Below are positions 1 to 12,269 of a DNA stretch of 64,000 nucleotides, piece by piece. Position numbers and translations under genes: made by a program. Under the pieces are notes generated by a model. The model did not search any database and was not told where the DNA came from. It was given only the letters and a program-made list of their open reading frames with translations. Position 1 is the first letter of the stretch. The number at the start of each line of letters is the position of its first letter. Source of the stretch: Microcebus murinus. Its lineage: Eukaryota > Chordata > Mammalia > Primates > Cheirogaleidae. The stretch is from NCBI RefSeq assembly GCF_040939455.1, contig NC_134113.1, positions 15,610,501 through 15,674,500 on the forward strand, given 5' to 3'.

Positions 1-327
1 AATGATCTTGTTCGCTTATTCTCTGAGTGGTTAGCTCATGTGGCCTCCTACCAACACAAGCTCCACGAGAGTAGAGACCTCACACACGTGAAGACCTCAG
101 TTGGATAAAGGAATGAAGTCCTGATCCCCGCCTGGAGGGTCTCCTCTACCTGTCTGCAGAGTAGAGGATGGTACCTGCTATTGCCCAGGACAACCACACA
201 GATTCACAAGAAACCTGGGAAGAGAGACCATCTCCCAACGTGGAGTCATAACCAAGAGGCCTCTTTACTTGCAATTGACAGAGATGTTTGTGGAGAGCAG
301 TTTAGTGTAGGGATTATGTGCAAGAAC
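1..327. other. No recognised feature
   Basis: Unique-looking intron sequence. I see no exon, repeat or RNA gene. Confidence 0.6.
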
Positions 328-520
328 TTTGGAGCTAGACCACCTGGATTAGATCCAAGCCATTTAACATTCACGTGACTCAGTTTCCCTGTTTATAAAA
401 TGGGAATGATAATGACCTCTACCTTAGAGAGTTGTGAAATTTTAAAAAGTAAATGTATATAAATAATTTGTAGCCCTGCCTAGCATTTAGTAGGTACTTA
501 ATAAACATTGCCCATTATTA
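328..520 (+). mobile_element. MIR SINE
   Basis: Contains the MIR core order: gactcagtttccctg, then ataaaatgggaatgataatg, then tagcatttagtaggtactt and aataaa. It is diverged and truncated at the 5' end. Confidence 0.75.
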
Positions 521-1999
521 CCACTGATTGTCCTGATGACTCATTTCCTTTAACTTCCAGGGGCTTTTCAACTCTAACCAGATTCTTCCAGACTCCCTTC
601 TAGTAGAGCACTGAGCAGGCATGCATGGTCAGAGAGAGCCAGCCTGCACACTGTCCTTCATGAGAAGACATGCTGTTGCTGATTTATTTTTAGGGAATGA
701 ACCTTGAGTGCTTTCTCTAGAGATGGGATGAACCTTTATTGATCCATTTGCACCCTCTATAATCACACCAATATTCTCATTGATCGATTTACTCATTCAC
801 TCAATAAATGTGCTGTGACCCTGTTAGTTGTTTGAACACATATATTTAACCTCTCTGAGCCTTAGTTTCCTCCTGTGACATCTAAGGACTTGGATTATAT
901 ATTAATAGTCTTCCCCTAATGGTAGGGATAGGTGATGGTGGCCTCAGCTAAACTGGCATCAGTGGGATGGAAAGAAGTGGAGAAATTAAAGAGGAATTGA
1001 GAACCTGGACTGGGTGGTGTGAAATTAACCGTTTCTGTACACTAGGGAGTGAACCATCTCCAGTGTGGAGGATGGATGGGGTGGCATTTCCTCATCTGAA
1101 TTGGGTGGAAAAAAGATGCACCTCACAAGGATGTTTAGAGACTCGAATGCCATGACATCATGAAGCTACTTTTGGAAGTAAAAGGGCTTTTAAATTATTA
1201 TGTCATAGTGCTAATACTGAACAAAATGATGTACTAATTCTTTGAATTCTTTAAGAGTATCACTTTTGTGGGCAACATATCCTTCTCTCTTTAACCCTGT
1301 CTCCTGGAAACTGAGGACCTGGGCTTCTCACCTTGTTTATGTCACTCTTGAATTGTTGTGACTCCAGCAAAATGCAGTGTTCAAGATGTGGTCAGTAATA
1401 GTGCTCTCTAAACCCTTCCCAGTCATGCAGTCTAAGACTGAATCAGGGTTTGGCAGCCTTGTCACCTTGGGTTTGTATTAACCTATGGCCAAGCCCTCCA
1501 GAGTTTAATCACAGGAATGGTTTCAGAGCCAGGATTTGATGCAGCCATTCACAAAGCTGCAATACTGAACAGACATAGACATGCTGATAGAGACAGAGAG
1601 AAAACAAGGGAAGCATAAAAAATGGAGCCAGGGGATTCTTCACAGTGGTTAAAAGTTGGTTCTGATTTGGGTTCTGAGTTTCATAACCACACAAGCAAAG
1701 AAGATAATACAATACAGTTACCAGAGTCCCAGTATCAGTAAGTGCATACTAGTTGCTTAGGAAAAGCAGAGATTTTCCTATGTTCCAGTCTGGGAAATTC
1801 CTCTTATGAAAATGAGCACAACAGTAAGGTACCATGTTTAATGCTCTGATATTAGCAGACATCAGAAAATGATAATATTCAGTGCTGTAAAGGCTGTAGC
1901 AAAACTCAGATTGCTGATGACATAATTTATTAGTATAACCCTTCCCCAAAGCATTTTTATAATATATATCAAGCCACAAAATACTCATACTTTTTGATC
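521..1999. other. No recognised feature
   Basis: AT-rich intron sequence with no repeat or exon that I can name. The short open frames here have no splice context and no recognisable protein. Confidence 0.55.
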
Positions 2000-2460
2000 T
2001 GTTAATTCTAGGAAAATAATCTAAAATAAGAAAAAGCTAAGTGTGGATCTACTGAAGAGAGTAAAAAATGGAAACAACATAAATATCCATTCATAAGGAA
2101 CTGGCTAAATACATGATAGTATATACACTCAATAGAAATTATGAAATAGTCATTTAAAATGGTGGTAACAAAAACTATGTCACAGCATGAAAAATGCTTA
2201 TGACATAATGCTAAATGAAACAGCAGCCCTCAAACTATGTTTATGCTATGGTTATAATTTATATTTGTACAAATATAAGAAGGGATAGGAAATGGGGAAA
2301 AATGAAAATGGGTATTTGTTAGGGTAGGGATTGTGGTTAGAACAAAAAGGGTTTGTACATATGTGTACTTAATCAACTTTTTTGGTTTTTTTTTTTTGCA
2401 AATAGAAAAGGATTTTCTTGTTAGAAATATTTCTAATTGACAAAGAAAGTTTAAGATAAT
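2000..2460 (+). mobile_element. Old L1 3' end
   Basis: Contains the L1 ORF2 tail and 3' UTR order: ggaaacaacataaatatcca, then ggctaaatacatgatagtat, then an A-rich UTR. It is heavily mutated with no open frame. It is antisense to RFX4. Confidence 0.7.
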
Positions 2461-2510
2461 CTTGAAAGAAGCACCAAAAATCTATTAGAATGTTATTAAT
2501 GGTTGCTTGT

Positions 2511-2525
2511 TTGCTTGCTTTCTTT

Positions 2526-2585
<60 letters not shown>

Positions 2586-2658
2586 TCCTTCTTTCTTTCC
2601 TTCTTTCTTTCTTTCTTCTTTTCTTCTTTCCTCTCATTCTTTCTTTTTTTTTTTTTTT
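2511..2658. repeat. (TTTC)n microsatellite followed by a T tract
   Basis: About 18 uninterrupted TTTC units, then interrupted TTCC/TTTC units and an 18-base T run. It is probably length-polymorphic. The open frame rich in Phe, Leu and Ser across it is only a by-product of the repeat. Confidence 0.95.
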
Positions 2659-2767
2659 AAATAAATCATTCCTTATTTCCTGTAAACAATATGTAGATAA
2701 TAAAAGAAAGCAGCATTTTTCATTTGGTTGCTAAACCTTATTATTACTTGATTTAAGAGACTGGACT

Positions 2768-3071
<304 letters not shown>

Positions 3072-3469
3072 GAGAGAGTTCTGAAATCTTTCTAAGTGTT
3101 TATCCAAATGGTACCTTACATAACATCCACAAAGCAAACAGATAGAGCCCCTGTTGCCTGGCCCTAGGTTAAGGTACAAGGGGTTGCAGACTCTGGTCTA
3201 CAGACATGCCACAGGGCCACTGGGAAATGAGGGCTGGCTTTCTGGAGCCACTTATTTTACCTCTGTGAGACAACGAAATGTACAATCCGTGTGTTTGTAA
3301 TTCTATGGACTGTGATTTTGAGGAATTATTAAGTCATGGCATGGGACCTGAGAATTCACTGATCAATTTAACCTATGACTTGTCCATTGCGGATGGTTTT
3401 TACTTATTCCTTTTGAATAATGTGTAAGTCAATATGTGCAGTTTTACCATCTTTGTGACCAGCATCACC
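3072..3469. other. No recognised feature
   Basis: Unique-looking intron sequence with nothing that I can name. Confidence 0.55.
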
Positions 3470-3930
3470 CTCTGCTGAATCACCGAAAATAGACCAGGAG
3501 AGTCCTTCCTGACTCCTCTCTTCCTAACGCTGCACAACCCTTGTCCCGTTGATTGTGCCTTCGGGACATCTCCTGACCCAGCCCTTTCTTGTAGCCCCCC
3601 TGCTGCTGCTCTGGCCCACCGCTCTCTCTCGCTTGGACCACAGACACATCCTCCTAACTGGTTGCCCTGTCTCCAGTCTTGTAGCCTCACCAGCAGGATC
3701 CTTCTAAAATGCAAATATGATCATTTCATTTCCTCACTGGAAATGCTGGTGCCTCCCTGCTGCTGACTCTGGATAAAACCCAGGCTCCAGGCTCACGCAG
3801 GTCCTGCCTCCGTAATGCCGTTCGCTCTGCCTGGAATGCCAAGCCCACGTTGTCCCCACTCGTCCCCGAGGAGTTCCTCTCTTTCTCTGAGCCTCTCCCA
3901 CTTTCCCTGTGACCCTCCCCACGCAGCCCC
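3470..3930 (+). mobile_element. L2 LINE fragment
   Basis: Follows the L2 3' region order: ttggaccac, cctcctaactggttgccctg, then ccttctaaaatgcaaatatg, a degenerate gataaaaccca, and ctctgcctggaatgcc. It is diverged, with a gap and no open frame. Confidence 0.75.
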
Positions 3931-4019
3931 AGCCGCCCTCGCTGTTCCCCTAGTGAATCGGGAAGCAGTGGCACACAGCGGGTAGGACTCAGGCTCCCGT
4001 CCTGGCTCGCACACTGTGC

Positions 4020-4190
4020 CAATCACTTTACAGGTATTGCCTCATGAATCACCACAGCGGTCCAGTGCCAGGTGCCACTGCTGGCACGTTCCCTCTGGAG
4101 GGATGAGTATACTAAATCCGAGAGAGGGTAAGCAACTCACACAAAGCCACACAGCTCACAAGATGCAGACCTGAGATTTGAACACTCCCA
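4020..4190 (-). mobile_element. MIR SINE, reverse orientation
   Basis: Reads as reverse MIR: ctttacaggtattgcctcat, then agagagggtaagcaactca, cacagctcacaag and gatttgaacac. Confidence 0.65.
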
Positions 4191-4639
4191 GTAAGACCTG
4201 ACAGCCGGCCTCAACAATAAGATGGCTTCTGGATGAAACAAAGTGTCCCCAAGCCCCCGATTTCTTCCTTTAACAGCAGCCTTTATTTCTTTTATGTTGC
4301 ATTCACGCATTTGCACATCGGGTGTGTCTGAGGAATGGAATGATTTCTTGTTCCCATCTCCTCTGCAGTGAAGACTTCTCTTCTATTCCCCTCACTCTGG
4401 GCTCCTGGGAATGTTCCGGTGTCCTCTGCGACAGGCAGGGTCTGAGAGCCTTGCCCCCGGTAGGCCAGGGAAAGTGGCAATAGCTGAGGGGACGGTGACG
4501 TCAGCAGGCAGCCTGGTGTCCCCTTTTAGATGAAACCCACCGCATCCACTAAAGTGGAAATCTGTCAATGGCACACTCTTCTGCTTAATAAAAGACTAAG
4601 CAAAAGTCATTCTGTTTGATAGTTGAATTCCTCAAGTGG
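4191..4639. other. No recognised feature
   Basis: Unique-looking intron sequence. No exon or repeat identified. Confidence 0.5.
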
Positions 4640-5460
4640 ATTTATTGGCAGAATGATCCGGGTCATTACCAGTCCACCCTACAGAGGCCCCTGACAATTC
4701 CCCACAGCCACCTGACTCAGCAGAGTCTCCTTCGCCTAAAGCTCGGACACCACTCTTTGCTTCCATCTTTTCTCTCTAAAATTCCTTATGTGAACCCCGC
4801 ATTCCATCCAAATCAGACCACCTGGTGACGCACCGTTCTCTGAATGCTTCCCCGGTCCCTGTCTCTGCAGCTACCTGCAGCTCTGTCTCCCTCCTCTCCC
4901 CACAAAGCCCACTCCGCAGCCTGCATGCACGCCACTCGTCCCAATTCCCTGACCGCGTCAGGGCTCCTCCTCCTCCAAGTCATGACTGCACCTGCCACTT
5001 CCAATCTGTGACCGAGTTCCACCCTCTCTCTACCTTGAATATATCCTGATTCTGCCCACAACCTCCCATCTCCACCCATCCTGGGACCATGATCTTGCAC
5101 CTGGGTTGCTGCAATGGTCACCTCATTGCCCCTGCTTCCAGCTGTGCCCCAACGACCGTTTCTCCATGGAACCTGCAGAGGAAGTCCAGACCTGCGGGGT
5201 CCTGCCTGCCTGGCCCTGCCTTTGGTCCAGCTCCCCTCTTGCCCCCTATGCTCTGGCTATAAAGAACTTCTTCCCAAGTTTCACGAACACACTGTTACCC
5301 CAGGCTGCCCTTGTTGTCTTGAGCCCTCTCTCCATGTCCTTTGTCTGCCCAATGCCTTCTTATCCTCACCTCCTAGCTTGTACCTTATTTCCTCCCAGAA
5401 TCCTTCCCTGGGCTTCTTGTTTGGTGACCCGAGTTATGTGGTCTATAGAATCTCTTTTCT
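4640..5460 (+). mobile_element. L2 LINE fragment, diverged
   Basis: Pyrimidine-rich sequence in the style of L2 coding and 3' sequence (ggttgctgcaatggtcacct, later gcccaatgccttcttatcc and agaatccttccctgggcttc). The reading frames are broken. Family assignment is by eye and boundaries are approximate. Confidence 0.55.
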
Positions 5461-5477
5461 TTTTAATGAATGAGGTT

Positions 5478-5608
5478 GATAAATAAAAATTGTGCATATT
5501 TATGGTATACAACATGGTGTTTTGAAATATGTTGTACAATAGATTTCTTAAACTTATTCCTCCTGTCTAACTGAAATTTTGTATCCTTTGACCAACATCT
5601 CCTCCCTG
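5478..5608 (-). mobile_element. L1 3' UTR fragment, reverse
   Basis: Two pieces of the L1 3' UTR joined by an internal deletion: tatttatggtatacaacatg, then gttgtacaatagatttctta and tgtatcctttgaccaacatc. Both read in reverse orientation, which is sense with respect to RFX4. Confidence 0.75.
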
Positions 5609-5779
5609 CCAATAGAATTGTTATAAATAATCCATGTTCTACTCAGCTCTGCAAAGTCTTTACCTCGGCCCATGGGACTCTCTGTGGACTGGGTTTCTCG
5701 TTCTCTCCCCCACATTGAACAAGCTGCAGCCTCAGTAACCGTAGCAGCTTGACTACTGGCACGTAGCTTGGATTCATTC

Positions 5780-6470
5780 AGCATCGAGTACCTAGTACCT
5801 ACTGAGCGCCTACGATATGCCAGACACTTTGCTAGGCACTGAGGGGACACAACACTGAGCAAGGCAGAAACAGCCTCTGTTCGAGAAGCTTACAGTCTAG
5901 CACAGGAAGACCAAAAATAAACAAATGGAAAAGTCAATGTGTCTTAGATAAGTGTTACAAAGAGGGGCCAGACAATCTGGGCGAGGGGAGTAGAGAATGT
6001 GGAGGTGGGGGTGAAATTTTGTTCAGGGTGAGGAGGACTGGGTGATCATGTGGCATCTGAGGGGTGAGCTGGAGGAAGTGAGAGGACAAAGCCTGTGGAC
6101 ATCTGGGAAGGAAGTGGCAAGAAGAGGGAATAGCCCATGGGAAGGCCCTGTGCGGCAGGGAGCTGGTTTGGCTGTTTCAGGAAGAACGAGGAGGCCGCTG
6201 TGGTGGAGCGTGGAAGGACAGAGGGCGGAGGCTGGGAGGGTTGGCGGGGCAGGTTCATGGGGGCCTTGCAGGCCTCTGTCAGCACATCTGCTTCCACTCT
6301 GAGTGAGGTGGGAAGACTTTGGTAGCTTCAAGGAGGGAGGTGAGGGATGAGATCTGACTTACCTGGCTGCTGCGGGGAGAACTGACTGCAGGGGCAAGGG
6401 TCAAAGCAGGGAGACCAGTCGGAAGGCTTCTGTGGTTGCCCAGGCAGGAGGGAAGGCGGCTGAGTACATT
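5780..6470. repeat. Old mammal-wide interspersed repeat, family unresolved
   Basis: Contains the recurring order gcctacgatatgccagaca, gctaggcactgaggggacac, agaagcttacagtctagca, and much later ggaaggccctgtgcggcagg and gcagggagaccagtcgga. The same order recurs in part at 20400, 25675, 30430, 39110, 45005, 62270 and 63060. I recognise it as a common ancient mammalian repeat but cannot name the family with confidence. Confidence 0.55.
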
Positions 6471-6506
6471 CATTCATTGACTCAGTGAATGAAAGAATGA
6501 ATGAAT
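6468..6506. repeat. Short inverted repeat around an AP-1-type motif
   Basis: An 11-base arm attcattcatt at 6468-6478 pairs with aatgaatgaat at 6496-6506. A TGACTCA heptamer lies at 6478-6484 at the edge of the loop. It may be no more than a simple CATT/GAAT-rich repeat tail. Confidence 0.5.
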
Positions 6507-6529
6507 CCTTCTTCTGTTATTAGCCATTT

Positions 6530-6760
6530 AAGTCTCCAGTGTTGTGTTAACATAAATAATACTATAAGCAACATCTCTGTACATAATGATTTTTATTATT
6601 GTTGATATTTTGCTTTAGGTTTTCCCTTCATAATAGTTTCTCAAACGCAGAGCTGCTTGCTCAAAGGGGACAGATATTTCAATGCTCCTAAAACATGCTG
6701 TCAAATTGCTTTCCATAAAGTATAGAAGGGCATTAACATTTTTTAAAAAAATGTGCTAAG
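6530..6760 (-). mobile_element. Old LINE fragment, reverse
   Basis: Resembles the fragment at 31480-31660: ctataagcaacatctctgta, then tgctcaaagggg and aaattgctttccataaag. Diverged. Confidence 0.45.
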
Positions 6761-8159
6761 TTAAAAAGCCAGAAAGGACCTTTTGCCCTTTCTTCCATTT
6801 GAGCATGGGACCATAACTTGCTTGGTTTATCCTGCAGGCTTGTAGTGGCTGGAGGGGTTAGAGGCGGGGCGACAGGCTGGTCTCCTGGGGCTCGTCAGCT
6901 GGGAGTGGGTGACAGTGGAGGGTGCGAGCTCACCCTCAACATGCTTCACAGCCCACGGATGCCAGGGAGCAAAGGGGGCCGGGCCCTCCCTGCCTCTCTG
7001 TGACTTCTTCCTCTGGTCACCTCCTTCCTAGTCCATTCTCTTCACTGACAGTTAGTGCCCCACACTTCCATCCTTTCACGGATCTTCAGAAGCTCCTCAT
7101 TCAGTCCCGTTTTCAGGCTTTTGTGGTACGTTCTGCTTTCCCAAGCAATGGATTCGTGTGGCCAGAATTTTTGGTTTATGAAAATTCTTTACCTAAAAAT
7201 ATTAGATGGCCAAATCCTCCTCCTCCAAAAAGAGGGAAAGGCAATTTCAGATGAAGCAATGAGAGAGAAGGAAGTTTGTTCCGGCTGTGCTGGGGGATGG
7301 GTGGAGGCACTGCCACCAAACCGCATTCTGCCCAAATGGAGGTCAAGACTTTTCCCACTCTGAGCAAAGAAAGAGCTGCTGCAGATAGCACCTCCTCCTC
7401 GCAGCTGCAACAAAAACCTGTGGGAAGGGGGTTTGGCTTTTTTTTTTTAAGTGTTTCTTATGGGCTGCAAATTACAAATTATTCTCCTCTCCTTTCACCA
7501 AATAATCAACTGGTCCCTGAATCTGAAAGCCCAGCACAATTTAGTTTGAGTCTCAAAATGCAGGGTCGGTTCAGCCCCGCTAAGGCTGCTCAGCTTTTAA
7601 TTTCTGGAGCAAGACTCAGCAAACAGTAAAACACTTTTGTGGAGCTGTGAACGCTGAGCTTCGCTGTGTGATAAATGAGCAGACAGGCAGGCAGCCCCTC
7701 TTTCTTTTTTTGTATGGATTCAATGAAGCCTGCCTAAAGAACACCACATGCTGTTCTAGCTACTGATCTAACATTCCGCAACATCCCAGCCTTCCAAATT
7801 CCCTTTAATTACTCATGAATCCCACCCTTCTCTCTTTCAGCCTGGGCAGACAGAGCGGGGGGCTCCGTGGGGCTGGGGGTGGGAAGTGGAGCTCTGGAGA
7901 ACCACTCTCTCCAGAGCTACTGGAATTCTTTTTTAGGTGGAGGTGGTTGGTGGTCGTGTTACTCATCTCTCCCGTCCATTCTTCTCCCCAAACACCACAC
8001 TCCAGGTTGAAGGTAACCCCGCATGCGGGATACCCTTGCATGATTTTGTGGGTTCAGGTTTTTAAGAGACATGAGTTTTAAGCAAGCTTTGCTGAAATTA
8101 CATGTTCAAACATTTGCCCTCCTTTAAGATGAGGAAGGGAAAGAGTGAAAAGAGGAGCT
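6761..8159. other. Repeat-poor intron; candidate conserved element near 7480-7860
   Basis: No exon and no recognised mobile element. The part at about 7480-7860 has balanced, non-simple composition (for example agcttttaatttctggagc and ccctttaattactcatgaat, which contains the homeodomain-type core TAATTA), of the kind often conserved in developmental gene introns. No alignment could be made. Confidence 0.35.
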
Positions 8160-8330
8160 GACATCACTGAGCACCGCTAGGCACCATGTCCTAAGTAAGG
8201 TGTTTTATACTCAGTATTAAATTTTATCCTAAAAAACAACACTGGAGCAGAATATGATGATCTTGTTTTACAGATGAGGAACTGGGATCCAAGGTGATTC
8301 GAGCTTCCCTAGGTTAAGTCTCTGGCCGGT
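8160..8330 (-). mobile_element. MIR SINE, reverse orientation
   Basis: Reverse MIR order: aagtaaggtgttttatactc, ttttatccta, ttttacagatgaggaact, then gtctctggccggtgg. Confidence 0.6.
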
Positions 8331-8384
8331 GGTGGAAGAAAGCAGGAATCTGATTCTGCTGTCTCTTTCCTTCTTTACTTTGGC

Positions 8385-8385
<1 letters not shown>

Positions 8386-8441
<56 letters not shown>

Positions 8442-8443
8442 AC
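8386..8443. repeat. (CA)n microsatellite
   Basis: About 25 uninterrupted CA dinucleotides up to 8436, then a TA interruption and more CA. Likely polymorphic. Confidence 0.97.
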
Positions 8444-9204
8444 GAGCCAGCAAGTGTCCACTAATTATGCATGAACCCCCCAACCCCATGTCCCACCCAT
8501 GGCCTCTCTTGGTGCTGCCTCAAGAGATGAGTCACCCCTAGAACCTCACAGGAAGCTGCTTGGTCTCATCGCTCTACAGACAGACTTGGATTTTGACCCC
8601 AAATCGCTTGATCAGTTTGATCTCCAAACTTAGTCATCAGGCTTTTGTTTGTTTCCAAAACTTCAATCCACCCTCAGTAGGCTAAGATTTGCCACCAACA
8701 AGAAGTAATCTAAAAGAAATTCCAATGCAGTGGAATAAGTAGATATCCTTCCACACCTTGAAGGAGATAAACTCATGTGCATTTAAAGAGTCAAGTATAC
8801 TGAAACAGTTTAAAAATGAGAGCTGTGGGTCTAATTTCAGCGGTCATTTGGACGTGGAAACAGAAGGGCTTTTTAAGTAGGATGAAATTAGAAATTTAAT
8901 ACAATGACAAGTTCCTTTTTTATAACCATGTGTTATGGAAATCTTGTGGCTTCTTTTAAAAAACACACATAAGAAACAATTATTTAAACAAGAGAGACAA
9001 ATGATTAGGGAAATAAGTTGGTTAAAGGGACCTGTCACAAATTTAAGTCTGAAAGCAGGACACTTGCTTTCTTTTTTGACAATAAAACTAGCCTCTTTTT
9101 CAGAGAAGAAAAAATAATTAAGCCCGGTTATATGAATGAAGATTTTTAAAATCCTACCCCAATGCTTCCATCTAAAAATGAGCATTTGCCCGGATAATTT
9201 TACT
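8444..9204. other. No recognised feature
   Basis: AT-rich intron sequence. Nothing that I can name; no exon. Confidence 0.5.
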
Positions 9205-9440
9205 ATATTGGTATAACACTATCCATCAACATTTTATTTTTAAATTTCAGAATTTAGAGGGGTACGAATGTTTTGGTTACATGGATTGCTTTTGTACGGC
9301 TTGAGGCCAAGTTATGAGCATACCCATCACCCAGATAGTATATGTTGTACCTGTTACGTATGATTTCACCCATCCTCCTCTCCCCTCCCACCTGCTCCAT
9401 TTCCGTTGAGTTTTACTTCCATCTGTGCACATGGACAGTT
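9205..9440 (-). mobile_element. L1 3' UTR fragment, reverse
   Basis: Reads as the reverse L1 3' UTR: ggttacatggattgcttttg, then tacccatcacccagatagta, tgttgtacctgttacgtatg and ccctcccacctgctccattt. In the sense orientation of RFX4. Confidence 0.75.
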
Positions 9441-10034
9441 TTTTTGATAGCACTTCTGGGGTGCTAGGGGGTTAGAGATGCTGCAGATTCCACAGGAAAT
9501 TCCCCAAGAGAAACTGCAACTTCTACAAGAAATTCATATTGAGTGCAATGAGGCAGAAGTGGAATTTAAAGTCACGAGTGTGGATTGATGAAGGATTCTG
9601 TGAAAAGCCCCCGGGCTAGAAAGGTAACAGCGAATGTGTTGCACTTTGAGGGGTAGCATGGATGGTGATTACAAGAAAATCAAAAATCCATACGTGAGTC
9701 CAGTATTGTCCTCGGGCTGACTGGATAATGTGTCACATGTACATGAGGGAAGACAGTCATCACACACTGATTTAGCTAGAATGAGGTGAGTTACATAAGA
9801 TACAGGTTAAGTCAAAAATGGAATAATTCTGAAGATTATAATAAGAGAGGGTGAGGGTGGTAATGGCAGTGTGTGTGCAACGCAGGCAATTTTTAGAATA
9901 ATTGTTCTCAAAATTGTTCAGAAGGAAAAGCACCTAGAAGGGTTGGAACATTGATATGTTAGTGATGATATTAAAATATCATCACCTGATGTATTAAAGT
10001 CATGAAATGTTGCTGTAGTAAACTGAACTCATAA
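9441..10034. other. No recognised feature
   Basis: Intron sequence with no exon or named repeat. Confidence 0.5.
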
Positions 10035-10245
10035 TTACAGCTAACAAGCGTTGAGTATTTGTATTTACCAGCCACTGTGCTAAGTGCCTTTCACAGTCAT
10101 TATCTTGGCAAAGCTCCAGGTGGCTACTATCATCATCCTATTTTACAGATGAGGAAACTGAGGCCCAAAGCTATTAAGAAGTTGCCTGAGCTCATGCTCA
10201 TGCAGCTGGTAAGTGAAACAGCTAGATTCAAACCCAAACAGTTCA
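10035..10245 (-). mobile_element. MIR SINE, reverse orientation
   Basis: Clear reverse MIR: gccactgtgctaagtgcctt, ttttacagatgaggaaactg, then cagctggtaagtgaaacagc and agattcaaaccca. Confidence 0.8.
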
Positions 10246-10255
10246 ACTTTAGAGT

Positions 10256-10313
10256 TGAACTATATACTGTATACTGTGAACTGTATACTATGAACTGTAT
10301 ACTGTACTACACT
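10256..10313. repeat. Short tandem repeat built on actgtatact/gaactgtat
   Basis: Several imperfect copies of a 10 to 16-base motif (tatactgtatactgtgaact, then gtatactatgaactgtatac). Not part of the neighbouring MIR. Confidence 0.7.
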
Positions 10314-11554
10314 AAAACAAACAAATAAAAAAACACACCCTAAAATAACAAAATACACAATCTGCTGTGAAATCCGATATTCTGAAATGGACACTCCACA
10401 GCAGAGTCTAAAGATTAAGAAAAACACATGCAAGAATTTAAAGGAGAAAGAAAGTCTACCTATGACTTATAATTTTTTTTCCTTTGAAAATTAGAAAAAG
10501 ACCATCACTAAAAGATTCTAAAGATGCCTCCAGAATGTCCCCATCTTCTGCTGTGTCACTTCAGGTGTGTACAAGCAACCCCTGGTCAGGGCTCCCACCA
10601 ACATGAAGTGATCACGGGAGTGGGCAGATTGGAGGGATTCGAGGAAGAGGGCTACTGTGTAAAATGGGGGGCGGAGGTGTTTCATCCCTGTCTCCCTTGC
10701 AGAGACAGGCAGCTGCTGAAGCACACGTCCCCAAAACACACTTGGTTTTTTCCTATTGCCCAAGGATGGCCAGCAAGGACGGAGGAGCCAAATATCCAAG
10801 GAAGAGCCACTCACAGCCCAAACTGCCAATTACCTCAAGTGTTCATTGGAAAAAGACAGGACGTAAATAAATTGAATTCATACAAGTACGTCTATTGCTC
10901 AGCTTCCCTTTCTGCAGTCTCCCTACCTCTTCCTGGTGCCTCTCCCCACCCCCACCACCACCCAGTCCCGTTTGGCGAGGGGCAGGCAGTCCTGCCACTG
11001 AAGTGTGACTTGGGAAGACCACTGAGTCCCTCTGAGTCTTGATTTCCTTAACTGGAAAGTGAGGGCAGTGTACCAGCACATCTCTAAGTCTCCTTAATAG
11101 ATTAAGCTCAGACATACTGAGTCGTTAGTAACTAATAAGTATTAATAAGTTATCCTATCATGTTCTAGTTGCATTTTTACAGACAAACCGAACTGAGGAA
11201 TTTGAGGCATCAAGCTTCAGGGGAAATATATTTTTGAGGCTAAATAGCTTCTCTATATATTCAAATTACACTATGTCATAACAGCCCTAGTGCCTATCCA
11301 CAAATCTGCCTTTTCCTGAAAAGTTCAGAAAATTGCTGACCCCAAATCATGTCACTCCCAGTCTTAAGTGATCACATTGCACCACCTATGCTACTTTCCC
11401 TGAACCCACGATTTGAGAGTACACGCTGCACTCTCTCAGGATCCCAAGCTCCACTTCACAGTTATAGCATATGAAAGGATGCAAGGATGTCTGAAATGCC
11501 CTTAGGTGGATAAAACAGCTAGTTGTCTACTTCTTTCCAACCAAATCCTAATCT
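10314..11554. other. No recognised feature
   Basis: Unique-looking intron sequence. The 172-codon open frame at 10524-11042 (plus strand) has no recognisable domain, lies antisense to RFX4 and has no splice or promoter support, so I do not call it a gene. Confidence 0.5.
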
Positions 11555-11703
11555 TTATTTATTTAAATTTTAAAAAACTTGATTTAGAGACAGAGTCTCA
11601 CTATATTGCCCAGGCTGGACTTGAACTCCAGGGCTCATGCAGTCCTCTCGCCTCAGCCTCCTGAGCAGCCGGGACTATAGGCCTGTGCTACCATACCAGG
11701 CTC
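11555..11703 (-). mobile_element. Alu-related monomer, reverse
   Basis: Reads gagacagagtctcactatat, tgcccaggctgg, then gcctcagcctcctgagcag and accataccaggctc. Only one monomer is present and it lacks the strepsirrhine linker, so it looks like an old free monomer. Confidence 0.75.
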
Positions 11704-12269
11704 AAACTCTAGTTTTTTATTCCAGATGACAACGGACCACATTTTTGTGTCTTCCTGAGCCAAGGGCAGCCAATGAGATACGAGGAAGATCATTGATCTG
11801 GGCTCTAAGAAAGAGTCTAAAAAGAACTGACTCAGCTGGGAGGTTGTTTTTTTTTTTTTTTTTTAAGCAAGCCCATTGCTTGGTAATCAGTTAGGAGTTT
11901 TGACCTTTCTTTCTTTACTCCCTTTTTTTCTAATTCTTGCCAGGAATATAGTTTTGGGGTACAACAGCCATTCTGGACCATGAGGTGTTGTAGAAGTTGG
12001 AAGCCATCTTTAGGGCAGAGCATAAAGATAGAAAGAATCCAGGTTTCTGAGGCTCTTGTGGGGTGTCCCACCGGAGATGGGTTAGCTTCTCCTGGACTTA
12101 GTTTATGTAAAAAAAACAGAAAGACCCCTAACTTAGTTAAGCCACTGTTTAGGGATGAGGAGAGGCATCTTTTACTCACAGCCCTAACACAATTCCTAAC
12201 AGGTACGCCTTCTGATTTCTACCCGGGACTTACGTTATAGAAAAGGCTCCCTGTTTAGGTCCTTTGAAA
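11704..12269. other. Unassigned, possibly older repeat
   Basis: Begins with unique-looking sequence, then a T run at 11848-11864. I cannot decide whether the rest is unique or the outer 5' part of the L1 that follows. Confidence 0.35.

Noticed and set aside
2507..2734. Phe/Leu/Ser-rich open frame
   Set aside because: Pure translation of the TTTC microsatellite and T run.
10524..11042. 172-codon open frame on the plus strand
   Set aside because: No recognised domain, antisense to RFX4, no splice or promoter signals, and low-complexity Pro/His-rich end. Open by chance in GC-richer intron.
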